Shown here: piece after piece, positions 33,801 through 48,800 of the stretch
How positions within the stretch are numbered: position 1 is the stretch's first letter
How the letters are laid out: each line of letters starts with the position of its first letter
Source of the DNA: Brachypodius melanocephalos
Lineage: Eukaryota > Chordata > Aves > Passeriformes > Pycnonotidae
Direction: 5' to 3'
NCBI GenBank assembly: GCA_013398615.1
Contig: VZSR01003806.1
Coordinates: forward strand, 15,956,681 to 16,020,680
Length of the DNA: 64,000 nucleotides
Program-made: the position numbers and the translations under genes
Notes under the pieces: generated by a model
Seen by the model: the letters and a program-made list of their open reading frames with translations, nothing else
The model's database searches: none
What the model was told of the DNA's origin: nothing

Positions 33801-36800
33801 ATTTCCTTACGCAGCACAGGCACTTCAGGAGGTGCCCGAGTCCTGCCTGAAATCCCAGGAAGTCACTGACACAATGCCCTGAGCTGAACAATCTCCCTGA
33901 TGGAGTCAGGGGGAACTGAGACTCTCCTTTGAGGTTTCTGGGACAATCAGCATCAATCTCTACATTTGACCAGCATCCCATTCAGTGAATTACTAGCCAC
34001 TGTATCTTTCTAAATACTATTTTTAGAGAATAAAAGGTTGCTTTGCAGGAAACAGGGAAGAAAAGCTCCCATGCATATACTTTTGTATATGGTCTGTTTC
34101 TAAGGTATTACAGCAAAGGTACATGTGTTCTTGCTGTTTATTTCTCCCTCTCTCTTATTACAGCTCCCTTTGAAGCAGTCTGACTGCATTTAGCTGTTCC
34201 GAATGCAAGCATGCACAGGAAATAATCAACAAGGACGGAATATTGACTGTAAACCCAGCAAACTTCCTGGGGAAAGAAGATAGAATAATGAAAAAGAAAA
34301 TGTACGACTGCATGTAAGTACTCACTTCAGTAACTTTGTATTTGACATGATGAGTTCCTTCCAGTTAACAAAGATCAGCCCCATTTCTCCTTCTGTGAGA
34401 CAGCCTGAATCAGCCATTGGTTTTTGGAAAACCTACAGCCAAAAAATGAGAATTTCTTCAGAGAACAGAAACAGCTCAGCCTCTTGCTTAGCCCAGCAGT
34501 GACTTTTTTTTGACTGCTCAGTGTCTAATTTCTCAGCAGTTAAAAGCAATTCCTTATTAGCACTTGTGACAGCTGTTTCCCCTGAGCGTGTGACCCCGTT
34601 CTGACACCGACATCAGCACTTGCAAAGCGAGGACAAGCACTGGGATCTGCAGGCTGACAGCTCAGCAGAAGAGCATTTCTGTGATTGCAGAGTCAATCAC
34701 TGCACAAATTACACTCAGGCACTGCTCCTCTCCCCTCACCCAGTGTACTCAGGGTAACCCTGTGTGCAGAACCACAGCTGCTCTCAGGGGCTCTCAGCAT
34801 CTCATCTCTGGGGAGCAGAGCACCCCTGTGACTGGGCTGTTTAACATCTGCCACTTCACCACACCATTGTTCTGTACAGAGAGGTCAAGTTGGACACCCA
34901 AGAGCACTTAATGTTAGCCTGTCCCTGCTCTTCTAAGGGAGGAGGTGGTCTTGCTTTCAGAAATAAACTGGGGACAAGGCAGGTGATAAGCTTTTATGGT
35001 GCTTCTACAGCTCTGTGCAGCTCTGCTGGACAGCTGGGCCCAGCCTATCATCTTTTTACTGAGCCCAAACACCTAAGAACAGGATTTGGAAAACAGCTTT
35101 GTAAGCTGATGGGTTTCACAAAGTGGTGCTTTTACCTGGTGAGCAACCACATGTCATTCACTGGAAAGGGAGGTGCCCACACACCTTTCTTCCTCCATTA
35201 TTTTACAATTCATAGGAATCCCTTTATTGTTATTAATCAGTATTGAGGTGTTCTTTTTCCAAATGCATTTTCACATCCAAGACATCTCACCTCTACCACA
35301 AGCTGCAGATCGTCCATGTACCTTTCTTCTGTCTGAATGAGCTCGTGAATGTAGCCCTGCCTCTTCCTTTCCATGGGCTGCATAGTGTCAAGGCTCTGGA
35401 GATCAGCACACCCTACGGGAAGTAAATCAGGAGTTTAGATTTCACTCAAGGCATCAGATCTGATAAATTAACAAAATTGCACCAGCATTCAGCTGTCTAT
35501 GGCTTAGACTATACAGGCACTGGTAAACCCTCTGTGCAGCAGCAGGTTTCAAGATCAAGTGGTATAGCAATCAACCCCCTCCCTTCTTTGTGTCACTTTT
35601 CAGTCTATCACCTTTTTATATCTTTGAACACCCTTGTACTGTGATGCAGAATAAGAGTTTCTGACTTCTTGCCACTCTGTTTGTCTCATGACTTTTCTCA
35701 TGTCTTCTGCCACACTGATTTGAAACTGTGATTTTCTCTTCCCTTGAGCAATGTCTTTTTAGACTTGATGATCTTAAAGGTCTTTTCCAACCTGAATGAT
35801 TCTATGATTCTAAGTTGTCTTTTGTGAGATGAAGTAATAGAAAATGTGGCTGGTCCTGACTTACGACATTGCTCCTTTAATCCCCACCCCACTTCTGCAC
35901 TTGCCTGCCTTAGTTATTAATTTATGATACAAACCACCACTACAAATTTGTAAAGCTGTAACACATAACATTGTAGTTGTGTAACTTCACAGCTGCACAA
36001 CTGGTTTTTTTGTTTGTTTGGGGTTTTTTTTTTTTGGTTTTTTTTTTTGGGGGGGGGGGGGGGGGGTTTGTTTTTGTTTTTTTTTTTTTTTTTTTCCCTC
36101 AAAATGAGCCAGAAATATATTGAATTATTTTTATGCATCAAGAATGAAGAATCAAAATCATGCACAGGAATACACCAACAGTCAATGACACAAGCCCCAA
36201 GTTTCTGTCAGAACATGCAGCCCCTGCAGCTTCACACGACTCTCTCTCTACTGGATGTTAGTAAACAAGACAACAGTGTTCAAACTTTAGTAACCAAACC
36301 AAAAACTGGTAAAACCAGAGTGGTGAATGTGTTTAGCTGGGTAAAGGAGAGCACAGAAAGTCAATCTTATCCCTCTGTCAGCCATCACACAGCAGAGTAC
36401 TGCAAAGCAGCAGGGTGGGGGAAAAGGAAAATAAAGGAACAATTACAGAGTGTTTGAGAACATCCATCTATGGCTGGATGTGATGGCATCGGATTGCAAT
36501 ACCAGGTGGACGGTGGGATTTGCAGGATAGCAGAAAGGACATCGCAGGGACTCTCTTAGATCCGGCAGTTCTAGAGGAACAACGCTTCATGAAGGTTTAC
36601 AGGAGCTGTGAAAGGCAGAATGATCTACAGCAGGAAGGGCTGTGTCTCCCGTGTCACCCTGACACTCCTGGCACAAAAGGATGTGACTATTCACTGCCAA
36701 GGTACAGATCTGCTCATGGGAAGGCAAGTTAGTAATAAATTTGAGGGGAAAAAAACAAGAAACACTGAACATTAGGCTGAACTTGATGTGACAGTGGCCT

Positions 36801-39800
36801 AATGGGAACCTCACAGGTTCCTGAGCTTCTGGCTACACCAGCATCGAGGTGCTCTGAAAGAGCAACTGTCAGCAGAAGAGAAAGTCTTGCCAAGTGAAAT
36901 TTTAGGACACCATAACAAGGAAACCCTTTGAACAACACAAAGAAGTAAAACAGCAAAGATAACAGCTAGGTTGAAAATCAGGCCTATTCAGTTCTGTTTT
37001 GCACCCTAAGGAGGATCACAGATCTTAAGCTTTCTGACAAGGTCTGAAAAAAACACCACTTTTTTAGAGGAGATGAGGGATTGCAGCTCTTCAGAACAGA
37101 ATGCTCCCTCTGGCCTTAGTTATCCTCAAAGCTACAACCAGGCAAATATTACATGAGAAAAAGGAGTAAAGTTACAGATAAAAGTGATTCTCGCTAAGTT
37201 TGATGTCTTAGTCCATTGAGACAGTCTGTGGCCAATGTGCTACTTCTGGATTCTAGTGTCACTCTTCAGTCTGTCCAGGACTGAGTTTAAGCCCACCTGG
37301 TTACTAAGACATGAAATTTTAGGATAATCCAAGGGTTTTCACAGTAACCAGGCATTAATTGTCCAGATTTGGGAGTCTCACCTTTGGCCAGTGGCTCCCT
37401 TTCCTACTGCAAGGTGCACTCCTGTGACAAGCAGGGATGGACTGAACCTCCTGTTGGCTTGTGTCCCAGCTGCTGGAATAACCCACATGCTGGGATTTGG
37501 GTCTGTCTCATGCTGACCACCGAAATTTGGGGCCAAGCCTGGGAGAGAAATGGGCCTTTTTTATGCATGAAAATAGATTTAGTTTATACAATTGTTATCA
37601 GATGCAAAAATGCAGTTACATTATCTGGCTCCTGTGCTAACCTTGTGTTTGGACTCCAGCTTCTGGGATGAAGGGATGAATACTATTTTGTATTTAGTAT
37701 TTTATATAATTTTATTTAAACACTACTGTTTACTAGTGAAAACACTCCCAATTTTGATAGGTCTGATAATACTGGCATAAAAACACATTATGCAATCCCC
37801 ACATTTGATTTTAGAGGGTGAATTCAGGCATTTGAGTCTGAAGGGAAAAACAAAAACTGAAAAGAGAATAAGCCAGCCTAACGAATGCATTTGCCAATGT
37901 TTTTCCTAAGTGGCCACAGCGACCCATGGGCTCACTGGTGCTGAAAGGGTGGAGCTACATCTCTACCCATTCTCCTCCCACATTGCTGTTCCCTTCTTTC
38001 CTTGAGTCAGTTCTGGCACTTATCTGACTTCCTGCTCACATGCTGGCAGCAAACAAATCCCAAGGGGAGAAAAAGAAAACAGCAGTTTTCTGCTGGTTTA
38101 ACAGCCAGGAATGCGCATGGAAGCAGTAAAACAGCCTTGTTTGGCAGAAGAAAGCTCTTGGCTTGGCTTTCCTCTGGTGAAGCTTCATCCCAAGCTCCCC
38201 AGGCAGCTTAGGGAGAGCAGTGGGATTTCTGACTGTCTGCAGCAAGGAATTGCAGCTCCTCACCTGCTCTGCTGACCAAGAGGGATACCTGTCCTCTGGA
38301 GGGGAAGCCAGCCTGCCTCTCCCTCCAAGAGCAGGCAATGCCAGGCTTTCAGCCAGCCTGGGCACAGCACGCCCATCTCCCTCTCCAGAACATTCACCAG
38401 AGCGAGGAGCGGGGTCTGGAACCTTGGAAACTCAGGGCACAGCACCAGAGAGATGCCTACACTGACTGTGGTGCCCTCTGGGCTAAATCCTGCTCTCTGA
38501 GCTGAGGAAGCAGCTGCCAGGGTAAAAAAACCTGGAGAGTTTAAAAACAGGAAATCCCAGTCTCTAAAGTTGTTATTTAAAATTCTACTTTCCAAATATA
38601 CCTGAACAAGGATTATTTTTTCCTACTAACATAACTAGCCCTGCATGAAAAACTACTGAGTTTCACTGTGAAAAGGTGTTCTCCTCTGCAGGAGATTCAA
38701 AGCCCTGAAAAACATGGGGGGGGTAGGGGAGAAAACCTTCCCAATTACTGATTTTTTGGGCATGAGCACGTTCAAGGGGAAAAGGGAGATTTTTCTGAAG
38801 AAAGGAAGTCCTCCAGTGAAAAACAGAGGAATAACACCCATCACTGCCTTCCCAACAGGCTTCCCCACTCAATGCACAGGGGGAAAAAGCCATTAAAAGT
38901 GACAGCTCTGAAAAGACGTCTCAACCATCACACAAGAGCTCAAGCACTCATCTGGCAGGATGTTGCTACACCAGATGAACTAACTGGTTTGGGTGACCAA
39001 TGAAGACTATTTAGGCATAGAGAAAATATTCAGATTTGGTATTAGGAAAAAATTTCTTCATGGAAAGGGTTATAAAGCATTGGAACAGGCTGCCCAGGGA
39101 AGTGGTGGAGCCACCATCCCTGGAAGTGTTAAAAAACCATACTGATATGGCATTTTGGGATGTGGTTTATTGGTGCTGGGTTAATGATTGGACTTGATCA
39201 TTTAAAGGTCTTTGCCAACCTTAATGACTATATGATTCTATATAAACTGCTTTTTAAAAGGAAATATCTTGGTTTGTTTAGGGTTGGGGATTTTTTTTGG
39301 AGGGAGTTGTTTATGTTTTAATTGTTTGTTTGATTCTGAAGCCAGCTGACATGGCTGGGAAAAACAGGTAACGGTTGGGGGTTTTTCCTGCCTCCATTTT
39401 CCCAGCCTGCCCTAGAAAGGCCACACATCCCCTTAAGGACCATGGGCTGGCATTAGCACAGTCCCTTCAGTACAGCCAGAGAGCAGCTGATGGCATCAGG
39501 GGACACCACCACAGCCAGGTGCCAGCTCTGCAGGCACACACAAGGCCAACACACTTGGGATGCACTCCTGGAGCCACCAGCAGCCTCTGAAACCCACAAA
39601 AGGAACTAATCCAAGAAATCTGCTACTGTGGAAAAGGCGGTTTCCATCAGGCCCTGGGAGAAATAATAAAAACTTTTATTCAATCTCCCCTAATCAGTAA
39701 ACACAAGATACTGTGCTACAACAGAGGAAATTTATGAATCAATTTTCAAGAGGTAAAAAGCAAAATCAACAGGTGACACAATGCTCATTCCAAGCTATTC

Positions 39801-42800
39801 AGCTGGGAGAAAAATCCTCCTCAGATGGACAAAAAACCACAACAGACAAACTAGATCCTTTTATGTGTCCCTTTAATAAAACACATTTGCATAGTTATCT
39901 TACAACTTTGTTCAAATCCAAAGGTGAACAATTGCCTCATGCTAAGCACAGCCTGCATTCGCGTGTCTCAACAACTGTCCCCACACGTGACACTCAAGCT
40001 TGGGAAGGACAAGGAGGGGTTTAAGGCAGCACACACCAGAACACAGCAGTTTTATTGGTTCATTACACTGAAGTAGCAGGACCCTGCAGCAGCTCCTGCC
40101 GCAGGCCAAGGAGTGTCGGCATTCCTAGGAGCAGACTTATTTACAGGTGTTTCCAACCCTGCCCAAGAGAATCACACAGGGATACAATCTGACAAAGCAC
40201 TGAGATGGCAGAAATGTTCAGTGACCAGAGGGACATGTTTCAGTTATTAGTGTGCAACTTTCTGATGGAGCTTTGTGCCTTCTGCTCCTGACGGCACCAT
40301 TAACCATGTGGAAAAAGTGCTTTGGATGCTCCCAGACCTCACCACCACGGGCTCCTCACACACCCAGCCCTGCCTCTGGTCCCAGTGGTGGCACAAGACC
40401 TTTCTGCATGGATCCAGCTCTGGATCAGGAACTAAGCCTGTGTCAAACCAGGCTTCTGTAGTTTTTTAGTCCATTATGCAAACCAGTTACAGAAATAGCG
40501 TTTGGTACCCACTCTTGTGCATTTACAGCACTGTTTGGTTCTCATCCCACTGACACCAGGGCCCCTATTCTCTGCTGGCCCATAGAAAACAACATTTAGC
40601 AAGTACCACACTGCACGTACCAGCAAACAGTGTATTTTGCTTTCCATGTTGGCTTCAGGTTTACTTTTTTAACCTTGTGTGGCTCTCGGCAACATTTATA
40701 CTCTCAGCTCTTGCCTGGGAACCATGAGTTCAACAAAGGACTATTTTCTACCTTGCCCTTAGTTCCACAGCTGACCTTTTTTACCCAGATAAGGGTGATT
40801 TTACTTGACTGGCTGGGATGACCAGCTGAACTCAACTCTGTGGTCCTTTATCAACAAAGGGGTGGATTGCACACAACCAGGGGAAAAGTAGCATTTTAAA
40901 AATTAAAGTCTGATTTAAATGCAACTTCCAATAGCCACACTGCTTCAGTGATACAGGATATTATTTTTAAATAATCTTTCTGTAAATACATCCTTGGCAT
41001 AGTCTTTCCTTTGGATGATCTGATGTGTGTATCCAACTCTTTCAGCACCACTGTGCAGGAGAGGAGAGCTCTCAGGCAACTGTGCTGGAGCTGTGCTAGG
41101 CAGACTTTGCAGTACAGATAAATACTGAAGGCAGGGACTAAGTCTCTCTCAATCAGCATTATTAAGGTGTGTTTTTATTATTATTATATTTATTATTACA
41201 TTTAAGAGAATTTAGAGTGTACTCAGGTAATACTGAAGCATGAAAAGATAGCTGTGAAAGCACAAAATGCTTCACTTCAATACTCTTCAGTTCAGCCTTA
41301 GAGGCAGTGGTTTCAATAATTATCAATGCTCATACATACACAGCAACAAAGGACTGTGTGAAACTTTGCCAACAGTACTGTAATCTCCAAATGTATCAGT
41401 AAAAAAACCCCCAAAAAACAAAAGAGTAGAATGCCAGTTGGTTTTGGAAAATTCCACATAAGTATATCCTCAAATACTTCAGTGAGGATGTGAAGTTGTT
41501 TTTAATTTACTACAATTAGTAGTAATCTGGCATTCAAGGAAAACTGACTGAACATTGATTGTCAGTGTGGCTCAAATCCCACAGGTTAACAGTGCCTTTT
41601 TGCCTTTTAGAAATTATATAATTTAGAAGATGATCTAATTCTTAGACTACAGTAAGTGACTGCTGGATGCCACTGATGCAGCACAACACATTTCAGCCTG
41701 TATTAAACAGGCTTTCCAAGACAGAAATTCAGAGAAGGCAATTCTGGGTGAGTAGTGTATTTTAGTAGAAACACTTAAAATGTGGTTTCAGAAGGAAATC
41801 AAGTCATCTGACATACTCAAAGGATTATCTAGCACATTATCTGCCTACAACAACATGATTTCATTCTATAACAAAATACTGGTTCAGACAAAATACATCC
41901 AGAATAAAAATCCATTTGTAGTTTTCTGTAGGCACATTGCGTAGTCTGTATTGCACAGAAGACACATCTCTGAACTAAAGGGCACATATACATTATTTGA
42001 TCAAGGATATTAAATACATAACATTGGATTTTGGAGAAAGGCTTTTAAATCTCTGCAATTGGATTAACCTTTTCCTGATAGTACCTTCACAACATTCATA
42101 TATATATATATGTCTATGTAGTAAACAAGCAGTTTGTTTTGTAAACATTTCTGATTGCATAAGTGACCTTTGCTGTTTCATAACCAAGTTCAGGAAACCA
42201 ACTAAATTAAATACTATGTCTAGAGATCTCTTGTTGCTACAAGAACACAGAACTATTTAATCAGAGAAGTAGTCTAGAATGAAATTAATCCTTTTATTTA
42301 AAGGGGAGTCAAGATTACAAGTTCCTCCTTCCCTTCAAACATTATAATTAGACACAGGCAGCTCATACTGCACCGTATTTCCAACTGAGGAGCACAGTTC
42401 CATGCTAAACCCAAATGTTCTGCCCTCACTCCAGGTTCTCTTAGTGTCTCTCTCCTGGCAACACCCCTTCAGCAAGGTTACCTCTGCATTAGGCTGCTTC
42501 TCTGTGTACCAGGAGGAAGAGCAGCAGCCTTCAGACAGTGCTTTAAAATCACTGCAGACCACAGCCAGAGACAAACTATTCAGTACCATGAACTGTTCAA
42601 TGAAGAGAAAGGGCAGGGGAAGGACCTGGTCACACAGAGGCTGTGCAAGTAATTACTGCAGCAATTAAGCACACTTGCCAAAACTGAAAGCAAATATGAA
42701 TGATCAGAATTTAAAGGAAGGAGGCTGTTTAGGGATAGAATGTATTGAGCCAAAACAACCCAAATTCCTGCTGTAGTACTACTGTGAAGGAAGAAAAAAA

Positions 42801-45800
42801 ATTAAAATATCCTCCACTCTACGTCTAATTGCTCTTTCCCCCATTAAAATGGATGTGAAAAGGCTGGATGGAGTGCACCAGATCTAACCCTTAGATCTTG
42901 TAGCATGTTTGTAATCACAGTGACTATCAGCAGCAGACAGGTAGGGTTGAGCCATGAAGGCCACCAGTTTTAAAAGCTCAATATGTAAGAGATTAAATCA
43001 AGTCCATTAGAACAATAATCAATGAGCATTTTAATTCTGCAAAATATGTACATTACAACATTAAAAGAACACAAGTGCCTGTTCAAAACAGCTCAGATAA
43101 ACTGTGCAAATAGTGGGTCTTTGTGTGTCTGCAATCCCACCATGCAAATAATCGCTTGATATGCATGCTAATGACTACAGTTATCAATCCCAAAGGAAAT
43201 ACTAAAGGAAACAAGAATGAACAGCAGTGAAAGCCACACAAAGACCCACTATCCTTTCTGCTTTTACAAATCAACTGAAACTGCAGATTAGAAGAAAACC
43301 CACAAAAACCTAACTTCTTGATTGGATCTAACGTTCAAACGAAGCAAAAGGATTGTGTCAGACCCGTGAGCAGGGCTGGCCACCCTGCCTCCATGCTAGT
43401 CAAACTTGGATAGTGGGTCTCTGAGGTGCTTTCACACTGGAAGACAACATTGGGTCCTAAAAAAAAACAACAAAAAAAAAGAAGGATAAAATGAACATAA
43501 ATTTGAAGAGTGAAACATATGAATTCTATGGACAAAGACAGAACAACACCAAAAAGGTCAGAAAGGAATGATGAACATTCAACTTTCTGAAAACAGACAT
43601 CACAAGCTTCCACCCTTGCAGTTTCATATTTATAAACGCACAGATTTAAGTACTTGTAACCAGCCATTGCTGACTCTGAAAACCCCTGCAGCTCATTCAT
43701 TTGAAGAAAAAGTATCTTTCTAAGGAAAACATCTGTCCTGCAGATGCAACACAAGGTCAAGCTCTAAGGTTTTTTTTAAAGGCAATGGCAAAATTCCCTG
43801 AGATTTCAACAAAACCAGAATCTCTCCTGAGAAACTTCTACTGGGACATTAGAAAATCAGATAAAAACGAAACTTGTAAAGAAAAATATAATTGGAATTT
43901 ATTCATATCAGCGCAAAAATTAACCTGTTCAATTCTGTTTGAGCCTGAAAGAAATTAAAACCTTGCCTCTAGTCTTATGTGTCCATGGAACAGGAGGTCC
44001 CACATCCCTCAGAATCCAAGGGCTACATGGTCTGAAGAAGGACACATCTTGTGGGCAATCCACAGACTATTCCAGACCCCAGAATTACAACCTGGAAGTG
44101 TTATCAAGCCTGACGGACATTCACCAAATAGTTTTAGAAATAAAAAGTCACTATGTCACTATGAAGTAAGGGATTGATTTCATATTTGATCTTTGGTAAA
44201 AGAGGTAAAATTCTGGAGCTGTTGAGTAAAATCTTAGAATAAATCATTAATCCTCATGTGTTAAAATATCAACATGGAACTGCAACAGGCAACACCTCAA
44301 AGCCACTGCTACCATGAACTGTTACTCCACAAAGAGAAGTTACTTAGCAAGAACTAGAGAACTTCAAAATGTGTTGTCCACAGACACAGAAATGCACTGG
44401 CCACGAGCATGCCAGTTCAGAAGTTTTTTCACTGTCAGCACGCTGAAAGCGAATCGGCTTCATCCACCAGACAGCGTGGACAGGAATTACTAAAGATCTT
44501 TTATGCATGGAAATCAACTTCTGGAAATACAGATCTTTGTTGCAGGACTTGCTTCATGTCTCCAACATGTCACATCTACAAGTAAGGTTTGGGGAAGACA
44601 AAAACGAGGTAGCTCTCAAGATATTACTACAAACAACAACCTGGAGCTCAGGCCTGAGCAGCTGAAGCAGTAACTCTGATGTGTGAGCATGATGTGCAGC
44701 AGTGCTGGGCTATGGAAAGCAGAAAGTGTGAACAGAAAACAGTCACTAGAATAGAAAGAACTGGTGCAACATTCAGCTCTGTAAGTCTCATGGGATGAGA
44801 TACCTCAGGATCAGCCAGAAGCCTCTCTGCACATGGAGCACAGGTGTGCCCACCTGGCTGAGCTGTCAGCAAGAACATCTGAGGGATGAACTGATCTCTA
44901 ACATTAGAAGTCATCTAGCAACCAAGTATGCAGACATAGCTGGAGCAGCTGTCTTCCCTCCTTGCACTTCTCTCCTGCCTACCTCACCTTAAACATCCCT
45001 TGGCAAGAATGGGAAGAGAACCTGGTAAATGTGTCCTTGTCAGATCTTGGTAACACAGAAAGGACCTGATCCTTGAGATTTAATGGTTGAGATTTACCTG
45101 AGGGGAGAAAATCTCAACTAAGGAAAATAAAAGGACAAAGCTCACATTAGTCCCATGGATAAGATGACAAACTTTAAAAGGTATCTCACTGAAAAAGCCA
45201 ACAAATAATAAGAGAACAAGTTTCCAAATGCAAAGCAGATGAAGACTGGCCAAAATAAAATTATTTCCAGACCAGACCACTGGGAAGAACCCAGAAGTGG
45301 TAAGAGCACCATGCCTACCCTCCTTAAACATGCCTTGGAAAGGATGGGAAGAGAACCTGGCACTAGACAGGTACTGGCAACACACAAGATCTGATCCTGC
45401 ACAGTTGTGCAAACACTCAAAGAACAGATGACCGATTCTTTATTTTAAATCTGTATTTTGAAACTTGCTGGGTATCATTATTTATGACGGCTTTTGTACA
45501 AACATTAGAAAAAAGGCCATTAAAATGTCATTAAAACAGGAGCAAGTCTAACCACCACCACAGTCACCAGGAACACACCTCAACTGTCCTGTGTTCTGCA
45601 ATCACCATGTGTTTAAGAGACCTCAAAGCTACAAAACCCTGAAGTTATTTTGTTTTTCTTTTTCTTTCCTTGCAGGGATCCCTATGCCAGGATGTGCAGC
45701 TACACCAAAAGGAAAAGTGATTTTCTTCTGTTCACAGTGCTATGTCAGCAGCTTAAGAGAATGGACATCTCACTGACCCCAGTTCCTTCTTTGCTAGGGA

Positions 45801-48800
45801 AGCTTGCCATTACAGCTACAACTAATAACTCTCAGAAAATACTCCAGATACAAAAGTCTTTAAATCTGGGGAAAACCCAGAATTTTCCTAAGGCACAAAC
45901 CTATTTGAGTAAACCAAATCTGCCTGCTCCCTTTCCAATACCATTATACTTGTTCTAGAAAAAACAGCAGGAAAAACTGCTATTACTCAACAGAGGCATT
46001 GTAATACTCAGATCAGCAGTTCTTTAAAATGCAACAATGCATTTTTAGAATTATATTCTGCCATATCTCAAAGCTGTTCTGTAGAGGCCCACATCAACAT
46101 TTCTGTGGGACAATTCCTTAGTGATTTTGCAAGAATACTCGTGATAGTTTCTGTACTCTCTTTAAACAAGAGCCAAAAATATTGTAAGGAAACCCAAGGA
46201 AGTTTGAAAGTTCATTCAGGACATATCTAAACATTTCTCTGGTTACAGAACAGGTTCAAAGCAGTGGCTTAATGCTCACACAGCTGACCAGCAGCTGCAG
46301 CAGCCCAGCTCAAATCTGGGAAATGGTATTTGAACAGTGCTGTGCTGTAGCTACTGAGCTGTGCTGGGTTTGTACAGGTTCTGGGCTTGAGGCAGGATTT
46401 TCCCTTAAGTTTCCAAATGTCTATACCACAACAGAGTGGCAAAGCCCAGCACCAAACTAGTGTGTAAGTTAGCTTATTTGAAATACTGAGAGAATTTTTA
46501 AAAATGAGAATAAAATCAATGTACTTTTTGTTCACTAGTAGGTGGATTTTGTAGAACTGCTTCATAAAGTAGTTCTTATGGAAAAATTTAATGGCCAGGT
46601 ACAGATGACGTGGTGCACATCTGCACGTCATTAACCTTTGTCAAAAGCCAGTTTGATGTGGATGGAAATACTCTTATTCCACATCACTGAAATCTGAGGG
46701 AAAACGTAATGATGTATCAGCAAATAATGAGAAAAACTCACTCATCATCCAGAAAGTTTCCAATTACGCCATCGTCTTATCACAGTTTTTGCTGAAAATC
46801 AGTGGTTTATGTGATCACCTTGCACTTGTCACATTCAAGCACATAAGTGAAATTACAACACATCTCTGTGTGTGACAAGCTGTTACCTCTATAATTTTTG
46901 ACAATTCCTAGATTTTAATACTCAGCCAGAATCTTAATTTTATAGCCCATCTGGTGGAGTCTATACTGTTTCTTCAAAAGTGAGATTTGCAAACAAATTA
47001 AAGCTTTAAAAGAACCATTTTAATGATTTAGCTATGTCTAATCAAAGAATGTTAAGTTCCATCTAAATGCAGAAGTTTTTGATATCCCCACCACATTGGC
47101 CAGAGGCATTAAAAAAAAAAGCCAGAACAATGTGTTACCAAAACTATGAGCTCAGAAGTAATTTAGCTAAAAAGAAAACCTCAGGAATGGTGCACACTCT
47201 CTTTTGCCCAGGAACCATAACAAGCTACCCTGGGAAAATATTTTAATTTTCCAACCCAAGCTGTACCTTCATTATGAGTTTGTGAATATTTCTGTAAGAA
47301 CATGAGTATGTGATCAAGTCTGAAGTGCAGACTGATCCTACACAGTAGCTAGAGGCTAATAAGAGTGAGGCTCAGCCAGATTTCCAGATGGGTGTCTTTA
47401 TCCCAAGAGAAGTCCAAACATTATCTAGAGAAAAGCAGCAAGTGAAGGAACAAGGCCTGTTGTGTCAAAGGAGCAACTCTGGCATCAGGGTATGCTCCCA
47501 AACCCACTGGGCTCATGTAAAAGTTGGTTTAATCACAGGATGAAAAGCTGAAAGAGTTAAAATTGTGCTAAATTTATCTGGGAGGATGATTTTCTCTGGA
47601 GACAGGAGCCAAAAACCAGGGTGTGTGTAGGGGACACCAGAAACCTTTACTGTGTTTATGTGCAAAAGGCAGAAAAGATATTGACTGTCAGGTGTACAGT
47701 TCAGGATTCAGTTCTCAGCCTGCTGCTGGTAATTTTCACCTCAACCTATGTCCTGACATATATCTTGTTTCTCAGGACTGGATGACAGCTGGAATGCTGG
47801 AACAAGCATTATTTAGGACAGGACAGACCACTTGCTAATGCGAAAATCTTTTTCCTATCCTTTTTATGGGTATTTTTACTTAACTGATATGTATCTTAAA
47901 ATTACTACAGCACTTTCCCTTATTTTACAAAACTTGAGCAAGTTCTGTAATTGCAGTGTGCCTGCACAGCTTCCCAGTCCATGTTAGTTATCAGCATCTT
48001 GCTGGAAGGAGAACTCCTACCCAGTCCAATATTTTTAGCACACCCTGCAGCAGTCCTGCTATCCTACACTGGCTGGTTGGTAATGTGTTAGTTGTTTGTA
48101 GGTTAACTAGAAAAGGGTTTAAAGTACCTTGTACTATAATAAAGTATTTAAAGAAAGAGTACTTTAAGTACTAATCAATTCAGCTGATGCCTGGAACTCC
48201 AAATTCTGAACACAGAGAAGAACAGCAATGCACCTTTGAAATGAAGGGACAAAATTAATCAAAAATAGAGGTTGCTTACACTGCTGACTTGGATCAGAAT
48301 CTGTGGTCATCTTCACATAGTTTGAGGGGAAGAGACCTGTTACACCATTGATTTCTCCTTGCCACCAGTCAGCATCATCTTTGTTAAGCACATTGATCAG
48401 CTGCCCCTTGGAGAAACTGAGCTCATCCTCATTATTCGCTGTGTAATCATACATGGCTATCACCTGACACACTGTGAAGGAGAGAAGAGTAGAACAGAGT
48501 TATACCAGTAGTAAAACAGTTTTCTCAGTGTTTTACAAAAACACAGGAAAGAAACAACCATTTCACATGCACTGTTGCATAAGAAAAATGCCACATAATT
48601 TTATCTTGATACAGAATTGTCTTCCCTTTTCTTTTACTTTTTAAAAATTGAGCCAGCCAGTAATTCTTATTTCCACTTCATATAACTGTGAACTTTTATA
48701 ATGAATGGACTGCATCTACTGGCCTTCTAAACACTTTAAAATGCAATCAAGTATGCTTCTCTCTTTTACTGGCTGAAAAGAGAGTTTGATTATCTCACTG

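Larger units (their letters stand above)
35413..48279 (-). other. ITSN2: Large ITSN2 intron between SH3E and DH exons
   Basis: About 12.9 kb with no other gene recognised. Intersectins make short forms ending after SH3E and long forms with DH-PH-C2, so the short-form 3' end is expected near the 48 kb side. Contains two CR1 fragments and a G/T homopolymer block. Confidence 0.8.

Noticed and set aside
33685..33981. 98-codon minus-strand frame
   Set aside because: It ends in the real ITSN2 exon 33519-33702 but lies upstream of its acceptor and has no family match.
36014..36457. 147-codon plus-strand frame
   Set aside because: It starts in the T/G homopolymer block and shows no conserved features or splice context.
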